This document shows positions 10,860-23,213 of a stretch of 64,000 bases of DNA, one piece after another. The translations under genes and the position numbers were made by a program. Position 1 is the first letter of the stretch. Each line of letters opens with the position of its first letter. The notes under the pieces were generated by a model. That model saw only the letters and a list, made by a program, of their open reading frames with translations, was not told the DNA's origin and made no database searches. The DNA lies in the NCBI GenBank assembly GCA_025267735.1, contig CM046299.1:22838232-22902231 (forward strand), read 5' to 3'. The DNA comes from Mactra quadrangularis (taxonomy: Eukaryota > Mollusca > Bivalvia > Venerida > Mactridae).

Positions 10860-11550
10860 AAACTGTATTATTTCTACACCAACTTGAAAAGAAATTGACT
10901 TGTTTACCGCTATTGTAAAATCACAAACAGCGTACATGTAGGTTCGGTTTCGCCCACCAGAAAGTTCTACCTATGTCCTATCGTTTAAATAACGAACTGA
11001 AATGAGAATCCAAGCTCTTTTGAGTGACTTAAATTGCATTATTGCTGACTGTTGTACTTATATAGGAAAGGGTGACGACTTTGGGTCAGTGACGAACCAA
11101 AGGCATTGTAGTAAATGCAGAGTAAGTACTAACTTACAATGGAAATTTTAGTTCAGTGAATCTTGCTGAAGCGGTCACGTGTCCTTTTGCATTAAACGAC
11201 CATTCTGAATTTCATCTGATTTTTATTTTACTTCAGCAATAAGGAATCTTTGTCAAAATACAATCTAGACCGCACATAAAATCAAATGAAAACTCATGAA
11301 CTATTTGGCAATAAACAATATGGGTTCTTTTCAGGATGTCCTACTGTAAAATAGTCTATAACAGTAATAGCCAAATGGACCAGGTCACTGAAGACAGGCT
11401 TAAACAGCTCAACTTTCCAACTTTAACGATTTCACTTTCATGGTGAAAAATAGCAAATAAACAACACAACTGTAAAAAATAATCGGAACACAATTCATAA
11501 TCAGTATTTCCAGTATATATTCTAATGAGAAGTAAGATCACAAAACATAA
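10860..11550. other. AT-rich stretch, nothing recognised
   Basis: No gene, RNA or repeat could be supported here. Confidence 0.4.
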
Positions 11551-11917
11551 TTAGGGACTTTAGTCAGTTATCTTTCCCTGATAAAATCTGAAGCAATCCA
11601 ATTGGTAAGTAGGTCCTTACAGTTGGAATCCTTGGATTTTATCATTGAAGTCCTTTGTAAGGATAACAAAATATTTCATCTAATATCTTTCTTGTTAATG
11701 AAGATATTAACAGAAGTAGTGAAATATAAATAGTTCTTTACCCTAAAGATACTTAGCTTGAATTTCAAACAAATTAAACAATTTACAAAAAAAGTTATCT
11801 AAGATTAATTTTGGCAAACTGACATTGAAAAGTAAGGGTAAAATCCGAGTAATCCAACTAATTGGACCTACCTATTTGAAGAGAAAACAAGGGGAAATAA
11901 CTGACTAAAGTCCCTAA
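11551..11917. mobile_element. Foldback MITE, TTAGGGACTTTAGTCAG family, copy 1
   Basis: Termini TTAGGGACTTTAGTCAGTTA and its reverse complement lie 367 bp apart. Imperfect complementarity extends about 80 bp inward (GTAGGTCC, GTTGGA and GGATTTTA recur on both arms), so the element can fold into a long hairpin. The flanks read TAA on both sides, compatible with a 3-bp TWA duplication of PIF/Harbinger type, but TA is also possible. Copy 2 lies inverted at 23590-23954. Confidence 0.8.
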
Positions 11918-12012
11918 TAATTATAATTCAAAATAAATCCGTAAAGTCACAGTCGCACATGAATTTCTTCATGAAAGTCTCAATGTCTAGGACCGTCGTA
12001 TTTTGATACCGA

Positions 12013-12192
12013 CTAACAATCTATTGCATCACTTTCCACGCTAAATTCGCCAGTTATCTTGACGTTTGAATCACATCGTGCTTCTTCAAGGTCATCGAGA
12101 GTGATCCCTTCAAAGTTTGACCCTTCATCGTCACTTTCATGTCCAAACAAATGGTCTTCAGACCCATCCAGTGGTGACGAAATACCGGACAT
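12013..12192 (-). CDS. Short acidic coding-like ORF
   Basis: From an ATG at 12192 this frame gives 59 residues, strongly acidic and Ser-rich, with SDDEGSNFEGITLDDLEEA in the middle. Such acidic stretches with an FEG-T-DD word occur at the N-termini of piggyBac-like transposases; that resemblance is from memory and is weak. The codon pattern looks coding rather than AT-random. It could equally be a terminal exon: the frame stays open upstream to about 12267. Confidence 0.3.
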   Translation of the reverse strand: MSGISSPLDGSEDHLFGHESDDEGSNFEGITLDDLEEARCDSNVKITGEFSVESDAIDC

Positions 12193-12402
12193 ACCACCAC
12201 TCGCACATGCGTTCCCGATCAAGATTAAAGTTTTTACTTGCAAAATGTTTGCCACGCGACTTGGCAAAAGTAATAATTAGGACTTCATTTATAGAGGCAA
12301 CACAGTTTGGCAAAGCCCAATCTTTCCCGTGAGCTTCTTAAGTCTTAACAACAGTAGTTACATAATATACACAAAAAGGAAGGTAAAACATTTGGCAAGT
12401 GA

Positions 12403-12441
12403 TTAAACAAATATACAACAAATATGCAACAAATATACAAC
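12403..12441 (+). repeat. Short 11-bp tandem repeat
   Basis: About three copies of an ACAAATATACA unit. Confidence 0.6.
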
Positions 12442-12868
12442 AAAAGAAGTCATAATGATTTAAGATTAGTGAAGAGAATAAACTCTTGAAAATTACTGGC
12501 GAAGTACTATTGAGCATAGTGCTGGGTATCTCCAGTCAAGATGCTATGTTTAATTAATATATCTAGTTTGATGATGCAACGCAATGCACTTAATTGGTGT
12601 AACAAAAATCAAATATTTAGTTGTCACGCATGCTCGTGAAATATTTCTTTTTTTACTTATTATTTAATTTGGCTTAAATAAACTAGAAAAGTCATTTTTG
12701 TTTTAAAATGAAATTCAGCACATCTATATGAAAAGTATTCAAAAACCAATGTCAAATAAAATTGCTTTTTATTTATGTCAATTTTTAGTACATGTTTCTA
12801 TGCATAAAACTTCATAATATAGTAGTGTATACTATTATGATAAAAAATAAATAATAAAAAAATAAAAG

Positions 12869-12952
12869 TATGGCAGTGACTGGGTTTGAACCACCAATGT
12901 TTGGTTTTGAACTGTTTTCCATGCCCTTAACCAATTGAGCTATTTTGGGTCC
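12869..12952 (-). repeat. tRNA-derived SINE head or tRNA pseudogene
   Basis: On the minus strand the sequence has a near-perfect A box TAGCTCAATTGGTTA and a B box GGTTCAAACCC at tRNA-like spacing. The acceptor ends do not pair, so it is not a functional tRNA. It is followed on the minus strand by a T/A-rich tail. A pol III-derived SINE or tRNA relic is the best reading. Confidence 0.7.
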
Positions 12953-13494
12953 TAATAATATACAGGTTAGCTGACATATATATAATGATCAGAGCCCCTT
13001 TATATTCACTAACTTCTGGCCCCTAGATATTTATATTGACATGGGGAACAGTATTTTTCGTGTTTATAAAATGTATAAATGCAACAAAATCAATAAAACT
13101 AACTTTTATATTTCTTGTTTGTATTATTTAGTTAGAAAATCTTGAAAAATATGTATTGTGATACCTGTAAAAGCCCTTAGGGGCCATATTGATCATTCTA
13201 TTGTACACAAATTATATAGACATGAGAGGATAATATCTACACATATTTCTTTTTACTTTTGTGATTGATACTTAAATCTTTGTTATGACAATAAGTATTT
13301 CAATGTAAAGATATATTTTACAAAGAATAATACATATTTAAGTTTCCAGAAAAGTTTCAATATAAAAACTGTTCGTTTTTATTTACTAGACATATTTAAA
13401 ACTTCAGACGTGTGCTTTTGCTTCAAACCAAAATATTGTCAGTAATTTTGTGTATAAGATTTCAAGGATTCAGATTGTAGTTCGGTGTAAACCC

Positions 13495-13868
13495 AAGTGC
13501 TTTAGTTCCGTTTATACGGAATTGAGGCAATTTTTTGTGTTTGACTCATTAGAGTTAAATACCCAGTCCCTATAAGGGACAGATTTGGAAAAGTAGTCAC
13601 CCTTTTATTAGGGACCTGCTTTCCAAACCGTTTTAACTTTGTTTTTTACGGAGTTGAGGCGACTTTTGTGTTCGGCTCTTACGAGTTGAATACCCGTTCC
13701 CCTGGGTGGGAAAAGAAGGGTTAAGTAGTTCTCCCCACTAGTTGGGGGAGTTCCATTCCTGGGCTACTCAAATCTGTTCTTGACAGGATTGAGAACCTTC
13801 GTTGTCCTTTTTTGTGGGACGATGTGGGAAAGGTAATTACCTCTTTTGTATAGGGAGTAAGAGGTTCC
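13495..13868 (+). repeat. Degenerate tandem units with internal hairpins
   Basis: Two to three decayed units of roughly 130-150 bp share ACGGARTTGAGGC, TGTGTT(T/C)G, GAGTT(A/G)AATACCC and a following palindrome. Palindromes include CCCTATAAGGG and CCCCACTAGTTGGGG. The array runs straight into the G-rich minisatellite. Confidence 0.6.
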
Positions 13869-14358
13869 TTGGGTTTGCCAAGGAATAGGGTTGGTGCTGG
13901 GAGGTTAGGGTTAGCACTTGGAGGGCTGGCCCTGGGGGTCTGGTGCTGGGGGACGCTGGCCCTTGCGGAGGATGGCCCTGGATGGCTGGTTCTGGGGAGG
14001 GCTGGCCCTTGTGGGAGGGCTGGCCCTTGGGGGGCTGGTCCTTGGGGAGGATGGCCATGGGGCTGGCCCTGGGGAGGGCTGGCCCTTGGGGGAGGGCTGG
14101 CCCTTGGGGGGAGGGCTGGCCCTTGGGGGGGCTGGCCCTGGGGAGGGCTGGCCCTTGGGGGAGGGCTGGCCCTTGGGGGAGGGCTGGCCCTTGGGGGGGC
14201 TGGCCCTAGGGGGCTGGTCCTTGGGGGGGGGCTGGCCCTGGGTTAGGGGGGCTGGCCCTGGGGGGGTCTGGCCCTGGGGGGGCTGGTCCTGGGGGGGCTG
14301 GTCCTTGGGGAGGATGGCCCTGGGTGACTGGCCCTTGGGGGGGGCTGGCCCTGGGGGT
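13869..14358 (+). repeat. G-rich 18-19-bp minisatellite
   Basis: About 25 variable units of the type GGGCTGGCCCTTGGGGG. Runs of 4-9 G recur at short spacing on the plus strand, so G-quadruplexes are likely. All Gly/Trp-rich or Pro-rich ORFs across it are artefacts of the repeat. The array stands out as an isolated GC-rich island. Confidence 0.95.
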
Positions 14359-14444
14359 ATATCAACAATTTGGAATTTATGGATAGTTTAATATGTTTAG
14401 TTACCCCCGCCCACTTGATAGGTTTTTTCAATTTCAAAAACTGA

Positions 14445-14645
14445 TACACCCTGAAGTGTAATGAAAATGTTATATTCACTGGATGTATTGCTGAATTAAC
14501 AAGTGACGAAGAACAGGGCCTGGTGTTAAAAGGTTTGTCAAACCTCCTAGCAGAAGGTCAACTGAAAGTAATTGTAAGTGGATCAGCCCTATGTTTTAAC
14601 TTTAAGGACTATGTAAAAGTTGAAATTACAGAAAGGTACCTATAA
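14445..14645 (+). pseudogene. Coding-like fragment or exon of unknown family
   Basis: A 66-residue frame with no good ATG, open from 14445 to the stop at 14643-14645. The composition is convincingly protein-like: an acidic ELTSDEEQ helix, GLSNLLAEGQLKVIVSG, then CFNFKDYVKVEITE. It starts right after a pyrimidine-containing stretch (GGTTTTTTCAATTTC) that could precede an acceptor, and AAAG/GTACCT at 14634-14641 could be a weak donor. I do not recognise the family. It may be an exon of an undetected gene or a transposon gene relic beside the minisatellite. Confidence 0.35.
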
Positions 14646-14715
14646 TTATCGGCCCTCAAAAAGTTGATTAGGGTAAATGCAGTGCTAAAAATATCATAAT
14701 GTTTAATCATCCCTC

Positions 14716-15177
14716 TTGCCTGAAATCTTTTGGACCAGGCAATATTATCGTAGGTACTTCACATCACCTGTGAATACAGAAATAAATGCGTTATTTTCTG
14801 TGCAAGTTTCCTTTTATTCTAGCGAACAATTTCAGAATACATATGCAGATATTGAATGCACCAATATTACTCTAGATGCACTGAGGCTTACATTTTCTAT
14901 ATCTGTGACTGAATTTACATATATGAACAAACAAACAAGTGGGCACTGTGATCAAAATTTGGGCGTCCATTTTGTGTGTATTAAAAACTTATTCATTACA
15001 CATCTTTGCGGAAGTCAGGGGCTAATCACAAAAACGTGTGTACATGCGCGAACTGAACTTCTATCTAAAGATTGCAAGATTTCGATGAAATGTCTTAAGA
15101 ATGGTTTATTTTTTATGAAGTTATTACTATATATGTCTGTAGATTTGATGATATATTTTTTTAAAGTATTTATTTGA
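14716..15177 (+). other. Long open frame without a recognisable product
   Basis: The frame is open for about 153 codons, longer than most here, but it lacks an ATG at its left end and the last third is AT-driven Phe/Ile/Leu/Lys. It follows the coding-like fragment at 14445-14645 in a different frame. It could be decayed coding sequence or chance. Confidence 0.15.
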
Positions 15178-17778
15178 CGCCACGTGGGAACTTTTTTGTG
15201 CCTAATTACTTTATTTTGACATCCATCAGTTCCGTCTTAAATTGGTCGATGTTTTGTTAGCAGATGACCATTTATTGTGTCATACCACCTTTGTTTAAAT
15301 TGGCTGTGTATTGAAAAATCAAGAGTATGGTGGCTCGGTAAAGCCCTCGTGCATTTTCTTCGAGAGCTTCTAATCTCCGTTTGTGAAATTGTTCGTTGAA
15401 GTTTGTGGAACATATTGTATTCTTTAAATGTTTTGTAGTTTATAATGTATTGTTGACAACATATCATGTGACCAAAATTTGAGGGCTTCACCACTTGTCG
15501 TTGACTTAAGTCAGATCGTATTGTAGCAAAGATTTTAAGTTTCGAGTGCGTCTTTGAAATTCTCTCATCGTAAATGTAAGTTCAACGTAAGTAAGTAATT
15601 TCGGAAATTTCGCTATCTTACGTAAGATTCTTATGAAACAGTCCCAGTTCTTTATCAGCCCTATGTTCAGTAAGCATTTAACATTAGTCAATCACCGTTA
15701 CCGTTATGAACGGTTAATTGAACGATCCGTTGAAGTGCGAACATAGACGGCGGACAAGAGAATCTTTACTTCAATTTATTAGAAGAATTCGGACAGGAGG
15801 AATTGTTTTCTTGTTGGTTTTTTGTGTGTAAATTTATTGATCTAAATCAACAGGAGCAACACCGCCGACTTCGTTGTAATGGCAGTTACTAATTTGCACA
15901 ATATACTGGAACTATTTTGTTTCAGGTTGTTTCATACTTGCGTACTATATACTTAAACCGTTAGCCTGAAACGTTTTCCACTAACAGGCCGTTCAATAAT
16001 GACTATTAGTGAAGTATACCTATTTTAAGAGTGTACCTTTCATTACTTGTGTCCATTATTGGACACCGTACTTTTTGTTTGTACTACTTCTTTTGTGTAA
16101 AGTTGTATTTTGGACATGTTGAAAATTATGAATTTTAGTATATAGAGATATTTTATTATACTGATTTCAGACAATGTATAAATTAATTTGTATTTTTAAT
16201 TCTTAGTGCATCTGTATGGGGGTGTACAGAATCTGATTGGAAGATTTTATTTTAACTGTTTTCACTATACTTCATGTAAACTTGCACAAAAGTTTACATG
16301 TTTAAACTCACTTTTTTCGTAAAAAATAAATATTACTAAACCACTTTTTTGATATTTTTCTATTAAACTCACTTATTTATTTCATTAGGATTAAAATGAA
16401 AACTGAAATTCATGAAAATTATTTGTAAATTTCAATTATTGCAACCACACCTATTTTAAAGTCACTAAGAACATTCGTAAATTACATAGTCCTTAAAACA
16501 AAATACATTAAAATTGGCACCGAAACTATGTGGTTTTAGATATAAAGCATCGAGTATGTTGGTGTTTACGTTCCTGTAGTGGGAACTATGATGATAAAGA
16601 ACGTTTCTTGGGTCTGCTGCCATACGTTGGCTATAAATACGAGTATATTCAGTACTTATCAAAGAAATGTGAAGTTCATGTACTCAAACGATCATGGTCT
16701 TGCACTTTAAATTTGTACAGCTCATTTCATTATGAATAGGACCACATACACACTAGTTGCTCAGGCGGTATATATTATTATATTTTATTAAAATAAATAT
16801 TTGAAAATTATATTCATAATAAGTTTAAATAAATCATGTCAAATACCTACCAAGTTGAAATATAGACTGTTTTGAAGATACACGAAAATTCACTTTTTAA
16901 AAAAAAATGTTAAAGTACTTAAATGATTGTTTATAGGCTATTTATTATAATGTCTTTAATATTTTATGTTTTTGCCTTAAGTTTAGCCCATAGTATGTAC
17001 TAACTTCACACTGAGTCTTGTCTCATAAACTTCCTGATTTATAGATATAACAGTCACCTATAACTTGTTATAAAGATAATATATGTTAGTATGAAACCCA
17101 ATCTCGTACGTACAAGGGAGATTAACATCATTGATAATATTTGAAATGAAATTATCTGTCAAATTTTAATGCAATTCTTTCTACAGCTACATATTAACTA
17201 ATGTCGTTTTAAAATAATTTATTAACTATACTAGGGATTTATGAATACCCGCGAATTTAGAATCAGCAAAACGTAACATACAAAGTTACCATTACAATAC
17301 AAATGATTGGTGTCAGGGCGTGCGTACATTTTAATGTTATAAGCGACATTTAACTTTCAATCTGGTGCTAAGGGAACCAATTGGTACAGAATGTAACATA
17401 AATATTTTAGAACGTGTCGTTTTCATTCGAGACACATCCGTGATCTTCAATAACAGTTGCATAATGTATGCAATACCTCGTGGCTTGACCTATATAACAA
17501 CACATATTATTATTTATCGCGAAATATTTCAAAATGTTTTACTTAATAACCCCCTCGAGATGGTGTGGTCCTGCAATTACGTTGGCTTGAATGGAATTAT
17601 TAGAATTCTTAAGTCGGCAAGAAAATAATTTGCTTATTGAGGAAGCAGGCAGCGAATCGAAGAATGCTTAAACTCCTTCACAATGGCGCCAAACTGTTTT
17701 GTATATATTTAGCCAATATTGGACTCCTGTCTTAAATCAAAACACTAGTAAGTTGATAGTGATTTCATGTAAAATGGA
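15178..17778. other. AT-rich stretch, nothing recognised
   Basis: No supported gene or repeat boundaries. Several 60-87-codon frames are AT-driven and lack splice context. Confidence 0.4.
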
Positions 17779-18242
17779 TAGGGCTGTGGATCGTTGAGCA
17801 AGTGGCGATCCGATCCAAACCACGATTCATGTGTAGCGATTCACGAATCGAACCACGAATCACATGTTAATGGAAAAGCATACAAGGAATTAATGTAATA
17901 ACAAAAAAATTGAAAAATTACGAAAGCTTTTACTACATGTATATGGGAAACCATGTACTCCAAACATTACTATCAGACATTTATGGGCATTTTCAGTGAT
18001 AAAATTTTTGTTCAAATGTGTATCAATCGAAATTTTGACACAAGATAATTAGGTCCCTACATAAATTATGGTTTTCATTAGAAGTAAGACTCGTGTTCAG
18101 TGGTAATTAAGCTGAAAATGTTCTTTCATTTCTTTCCTAAACTAGATCCCGATCAGACGATTACGGACGTGACGAATATTCGTACTCGATTTTCTGGTCG
18201 AGATCTCGAATATCCGAGTACTCGGATACTCGCTCAGCCCTA
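17779..18242. mobile_element. hAT-type MITE, family A copy 1, with 8-bp TSD
   Basis: Starts TAGGGCTGTGGATCGTTGAG and ends ACTCGCTCAGCCCTA, flanked by the perfect 8-bp duplication AAAATGGA (17771-17778 and 18243-18250). Short internal motifs GATTCACGAATCGAACCACG and CGAATATCCGAGTACTCGG are self-complementary. It is 464 bp long, the same length as the copy at 35432-35895, and has no transposase frame. Confidence 0.92.
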
Positions 18243-18645
18243 AAAATGGAGGTACAAAAAATGCCAAAAATAGTGGCATTTATAAGATGTAACACTCTCA
18301 CCCACTTATCGTCATGCATGCATTGTAAATAAATGTTAATGCGTAACATACTTACACCTACGTAAATAAACAATTGAATTGACATATCGTCGTATGAAAA
18401 TTTATTTGCTCTTAAAAGTTTTTAAATTTTTTCCAGTATTATGGAAAGTCTGGTTAAAACAATTACTCTTAAGACCAAACAAAATATTTAATTCTTCATT
18501 TCAAAGGATTTGTTTTGCACTCCGATGCCTTAAATGGGACTCAGAAATTCATTCGAATTGCAGCAAATATACCAAATTGTTAAGGGTTCAAATGTTCTCT
18601 ATTACGCTTCACGTACATAACACATATTTCAAAGTAAATTCTTTT

Positions 18646-18948
18646 GTTTATTCAGTAAAACACCTGTTCCGTAACGATAAATTCGGAACTCCTCGGCCAT
18701 TCACTGCGATTAATCTCGGACATATTTAGACGCTGTTTGAAACTACCGGTGTTGAAGTAAACAAATATATGATCGTTTAGGCAATTAGTGACGTTTCGTT
18801 TTTTGTCCATAAATTTTGAAACATCACTCTTTGCCTTAACGATCGCATATTTGTGTATTAGATGAGATTATTTGCAGTGAATGACCGAGGAGTTCCGAAT
18901 GTATCGTTACGGAACGTTCTGTAACGTTTTGTGTAATTGAACAGACTA
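18646..18948. mobile_element. Foldback MITE, CAGTAG..TGTTCA family, copy 1
   Basis: The right arm (GACCGAGGAGTTCCGAATGT then ATCGTTACGGAACGTT) is complementary to the left arm (CCGTAACGATAAATTCGGAA and CTCCTCGGCCATTCACTGCG), giving a hairpin stem. The left arm seems to have lost part of its outer end. The same family, better preserved, is at 41566-41887. Confidence 0.75.
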
Positions 18949-19735
18949 CTGTACTAATCTAGAAAGCATGTACTTTGTTTCAACATTAACATTTGAATAA
19001 TTTATACAAGTTTTACATATTTCCCACCTTCTGTGGTATTGTTTTCCTACATGATGACGTGTCTATATCTTCTCCAGACACCCGATGCCTCAGTTTTTAT
19101 GTCATTTAGAATATTTTATGTAAATACATTTGTATATACAAATATAATGTTGTCCTATATTATATAAAGTTTTGCTGTGTCATATTTGTTGATAAAATGA
19201 TGTCAGTACAAAATAACAATGTAATATCATGGTTATTTAACCCCTAAGTTTGTTTACTTACACATGGTTGGTCATCTCTGTCTCACGTATTTTATTATTA
19301 CATATAATAGCCGTCCACAAAATGTCACACATATTACAACAATATTTAAAATAGCTTTATCATTGAACAATGCCCTCCCCTGGACTCTGGCAATGATGGG
19401 TTATAAAGTTCAAACATATGTTTTCATCATCCTACACAAAAATAGATTTTAGATACGATGTACACATGTCTAAACTTTAAAACCAGTTCATTCATTAAAT
19501 ATCCGTTGAACTTGAGACACGTAAACTTAGGGCATCTGAGGACAATTTATGTTGAGTCATTTCATTGTTATTTTGCCAGTGAACTTAAAAATACTTTAGA
19601 TTCTGGCATAATTACATCATTGCATTGTGTATAATTTTGTATCTTAAGGAATTATTGCATTCTGACAAATACTTATTTCAATGTCGGTATATATTTTAAT
19701 TACTATAAGTTATGTATGAGTTATAAAACGTATGT

Positions 19736-19816
19736 TCAGTTCCGTTTTGCTCCGTTTTGTTTTGTTCTGTTCTGTACCTTTCCGTTCTGTTGTGTTTCGT
19801 TCTGTTCTGTTCTGTA
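19736..19816 (+). repeat. Degenerate (TTCTG)n pentamer repeat
   Basis: About 80 bp of TTCTG/TTCCG/TTTTG pentamers. The pentamer is the same as in the tail of the LINE at 3.4 kb, so it could be the remnant tail of a lost LINE copy, but no LINE body is visible next to it. Confidence 0.7.
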
Positions 19817-20436
19817 GTACAAACACGTACTTACATGTATCCATGACCATGTACTATAATTCGGGGGTTGGTTAAAATAGATCTTATCCCCACATTCTTT
19901 TGTAAAATCATATAATGCGACCGTTGAAGCATGTGTCGAGCCCTAACCAAAACTTACCACAAACCGTCTTGTTTTTCCTGTTCTCCTTAAATACAAATCA
20001 ACCACATGATCTGCATGTCTAAAGGCAAGACTCAAACTGTATCTAGTAGGCGGGTTCAATGAACTGAGAATTCCCACAACAAGCGTTCCGTAACTAGGCT
20101 ATATAATGTATTGATTAACCTAAGTTTTCAAGCCTCAGGAACTTTTATTTAAGGTGGTTAGAGCTTAAACTCATGTCTGTAGTCACGTGATTACATATGT
20201 ATCGCTCAGACGCTCTATACTATCATCTAAGGGATTTCTGGTGCCATTTTCCTAGCAATAAAACATTTATTGACTTTACAAGTACGCTATCAGATGCTCG
20301 GAGATTACCATGTCGATATAAGCTTGTGTACAAGTACGTGTAACAAAATGGCTAGACGAGATCTGAAAACCCTGTGTGGAGCATGTACGTAATAATCCAT
20401 ATCGACCAAACGCTTGAAAAAGTTTCAAACATAATA

Positions 20437-20488
20437 ATGGCGGCTAAAAAGTCGGATCTATCATCACAACTCCTTGCGATTTTATCTG
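20437..20488 (+). CDS. First coding exon of a plus-strand gene (unknown product)
   Basis: An ATG in good context (AATAATGGC, G at +4) opens a 17-codon reading frame MAAKKSDLSSQLLAILS followed by one base and a consensus donor G/GTGAGT at 20489, i.e. a phase-1 intron. Met-Ala-Ala starts followed by Lys are typical of cytosolic or nuclear proteins; the QLLAIL part is a short amphipathic segment, not a signal peptide. Two downstream plus-strand terminal exons with phase-1 acceptors are at 53565 and 55338, and either would keep the frame. I do not recognise the protein. Confidence 0.55.
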
Positions 20489-23213
20489 GTGAGTCCATCG
20501 TCTGGTGTCGAACATTTTGACACTAAAGTTTTTGTATTCCACCCGTTTTGTGATGCTTTATTGCTATAACCTATCTTTGTTATCTACAACGTTTGGAACT
20601 TTTGATTTAAATTCTGTGAATGAAGATTTATTTGAGTTGTAACAAGTAATAAAATCACTAATTAAGTTTATTTTCTGTAGTTAAGAGTATTCACACGTCA
20701 TATTGTCTACATTTTAGTTATTTGTGGATGTTATGTTTTTCTAGACTATCAAATGTTTCGAAGTTAAATTGATACACTGTTTGTTTTGGTCTAGAGGCGG
20801 ACATTTAAAGTTTGGCATGAGAGGTTAATAAATAAATTTCACACAAATGTCAGTCTGAGTAAGATTAGAGAAGTTGTAATTATTACCACTGAATGCTATA
20901 AGGTAAAATCTCTAAGTTTTGTGGCTATTTACATATTATTAATACTTAGGTCTTAACTCGACTCAATGTTGATAGCCACTAAGGACTGTAGTGGTAGATT
21001 TTTAATGTGTTTAATGACTTACCTTAGATGAATGATAAACTTGAGGATTACTGTTATTATACATTGCCTCACTTCAGGCACTCAGTTTCTACTTGATGGT
21101 GTTCATTAGACTATATTACAGTGTATGATATCAGACATAAATTAGTAGTTCAGAAGTCTGATGTAATATGCTTAGCTTTCGTTGATAATTTTTTCTGATA
21201 CAAATAATAGCATACTGTTTAATTCCGTGTTTAAATTGTGGCTAAATTTCCTAGTGTTTGTATCATTTGCCGATATCTTATTATGTCCATATTTGAGCTT
21301 TTTTTACACCATTAAAGGAGAGGAATGGCTACCTGGCCTATTCATCGTTCCTGTGAATATTCAGTACTTTATCCCATTTACCCTTAAACGATATTCTGCT
21401 CAAATGAAGAGCCATGGTCTGGTAACAAATGGGCTCGAATCCACAAACATTTACCAGTGATGAGTTACAGTAATTGAAGTGATTGACTTTAACTTTAGAC
21501 CACGGAGAGCGGTTTCAATCACAATTCTATCTTCATCACACAGCAGTGAGGAGCAATAAATTACGTTGCTAGTTCTTCTATAATGTAAACCGAAAGATCT
21601 GTAGACGCTTCAGTCTCCGCTGTATGCTTTCTTGCTATTAAATTAATGAATTTTGTCGCCGATTTTCTGTTCTGTTTTGTTAGATCATTGACGGCTACCA
21701 GCTCACCTGAGTTGCTTTTATTGACAAAAACCTTTCCCAGCTCTCACTTATCATCTTACAAGAGCAAGCCCGCAACTTTTCCCTGTAGGGAGAAAAATTT
21801 ACTTTTATGTTGAATGTCCAAGGAAGGCAATGGCATGCAACCTCTAGACTGGTGCAAAAAAGTTAAAACAACAGCAAGTGTCATGGTAACAATGATTTTT
21901 ATTTGATAATTTACAGAAAATAATGACAAAATATGAATATCTACTCATTTCAACAAATATAAAAACAAAAAAGGAAAACATAATATTTATGTATTATAAC
22001 TATACGAAGACCATGTACATGTATATATATAGGTCTTATACTATAATATTAACTAGTTCCTTCAGGCCTAATGTGACCTTTACATTCTGAAGGTCATACT
22101 TATATTTAAGTAAGTTAACTTCATTTTTTACAATCTAAAACCTATACCACTAACAGCTGGAATGAATATTTTTCTCAAAATAAATATGTGAGTGGCCTTA
22201 TATTAAATAGTAGGAAAATGTCAAACATGTCATGGAAGACCTTTTTAACATTATCGTGTATTTTCGGTCTGTTTCGTGCTGCATTCTGACAACACATATC
22301 GAGGACATAGTGGAAAACTGATGTAACTCCAATATTAACATTTTTTTCTGATACAAATAAGGACTTTTTTTGTTTGTAGTTGCTACATTTTAGTATTTGT
22401 AGATTTAGATATAATATTTGACAGCTGGTTTTTTTGTGTGTTTCTTAAGTTTAACTTAACTGAGCGCTTACAAAAAATCAAATTTTCTAAACGGAGAGCT
22501 ACTATACTTTTCTGTCAGTCTTTCAAAATGTCACTTAGGCCTTGTAAGATACAAATATTCGTTATCTGCCATGTACTACTATACATGGATAGCTGGTTTA
22601 CCAAGTCTGTAGTTATTTCACACCAATATCTTTGATAATCAGTGTGGTTTTAATCAATATATAAAATAAAAAAATGTAACCTATGCCTTATTTCAAGAGA
22701 GAATCACAGGCACTCGATGTCAAATTGTCAAGCTTACCATTATTTCCTATCTCCAGCTTTACTTCACTCGGAAGGTGCTCAAATCCACATTTAAATCAAC
22801 TTGATCCCGGTGCTTACATAAAGGGAACAGTATAAAGACGAGATCCAGCTACTTCTGTTTGAGTTAAATATGGCGCGAAAAAATCTTTAAAAATTTGATA
22901 CAAAATTGTAGTTTTGCTTTTATACATCGAGTACCTATGAAAAACGTGCTAATAGCTTCAACTTTATTTTATGATGTGAAGAAACGCTTATAAACTCTTA
23001 TCTCAATCACTCTACGATGTGTGTTTTTGATGTAGATTCTGCTACAAGCGGATATTTATGACAATTAGTAAATGAAAAATAATTGAAGAGTAGTCTCATA
23101 ATGAACATTTATGTATAGATTAGATTTTCCTGAGGGTATTTTGTTTTATTTTTATAATATGAACTCGTTTTAGATCAAGCTTCATTAATCAAAGCGTGGA
23201 TTGAAGTATCGGT
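20489..23213 (+). other. Putative first intron, AT-rich
   Basis: No exon, RNA gene or element boundary could be supported in this part of the presumed intron. Confidence 0.4.

Noticed and set aside
13837..14479. Gly/Trp-rich and Pro-rich ORFs up to 157 codons
   Set aside because: They are translations of the G-rich minisatellite in several frames and both strands; no independent coding evidence.
18379..18729. 116-codon plus ORF
   Set aside because: Its last third lies in a foldback MITE and the rest is AT-driven; no splice or homology support.
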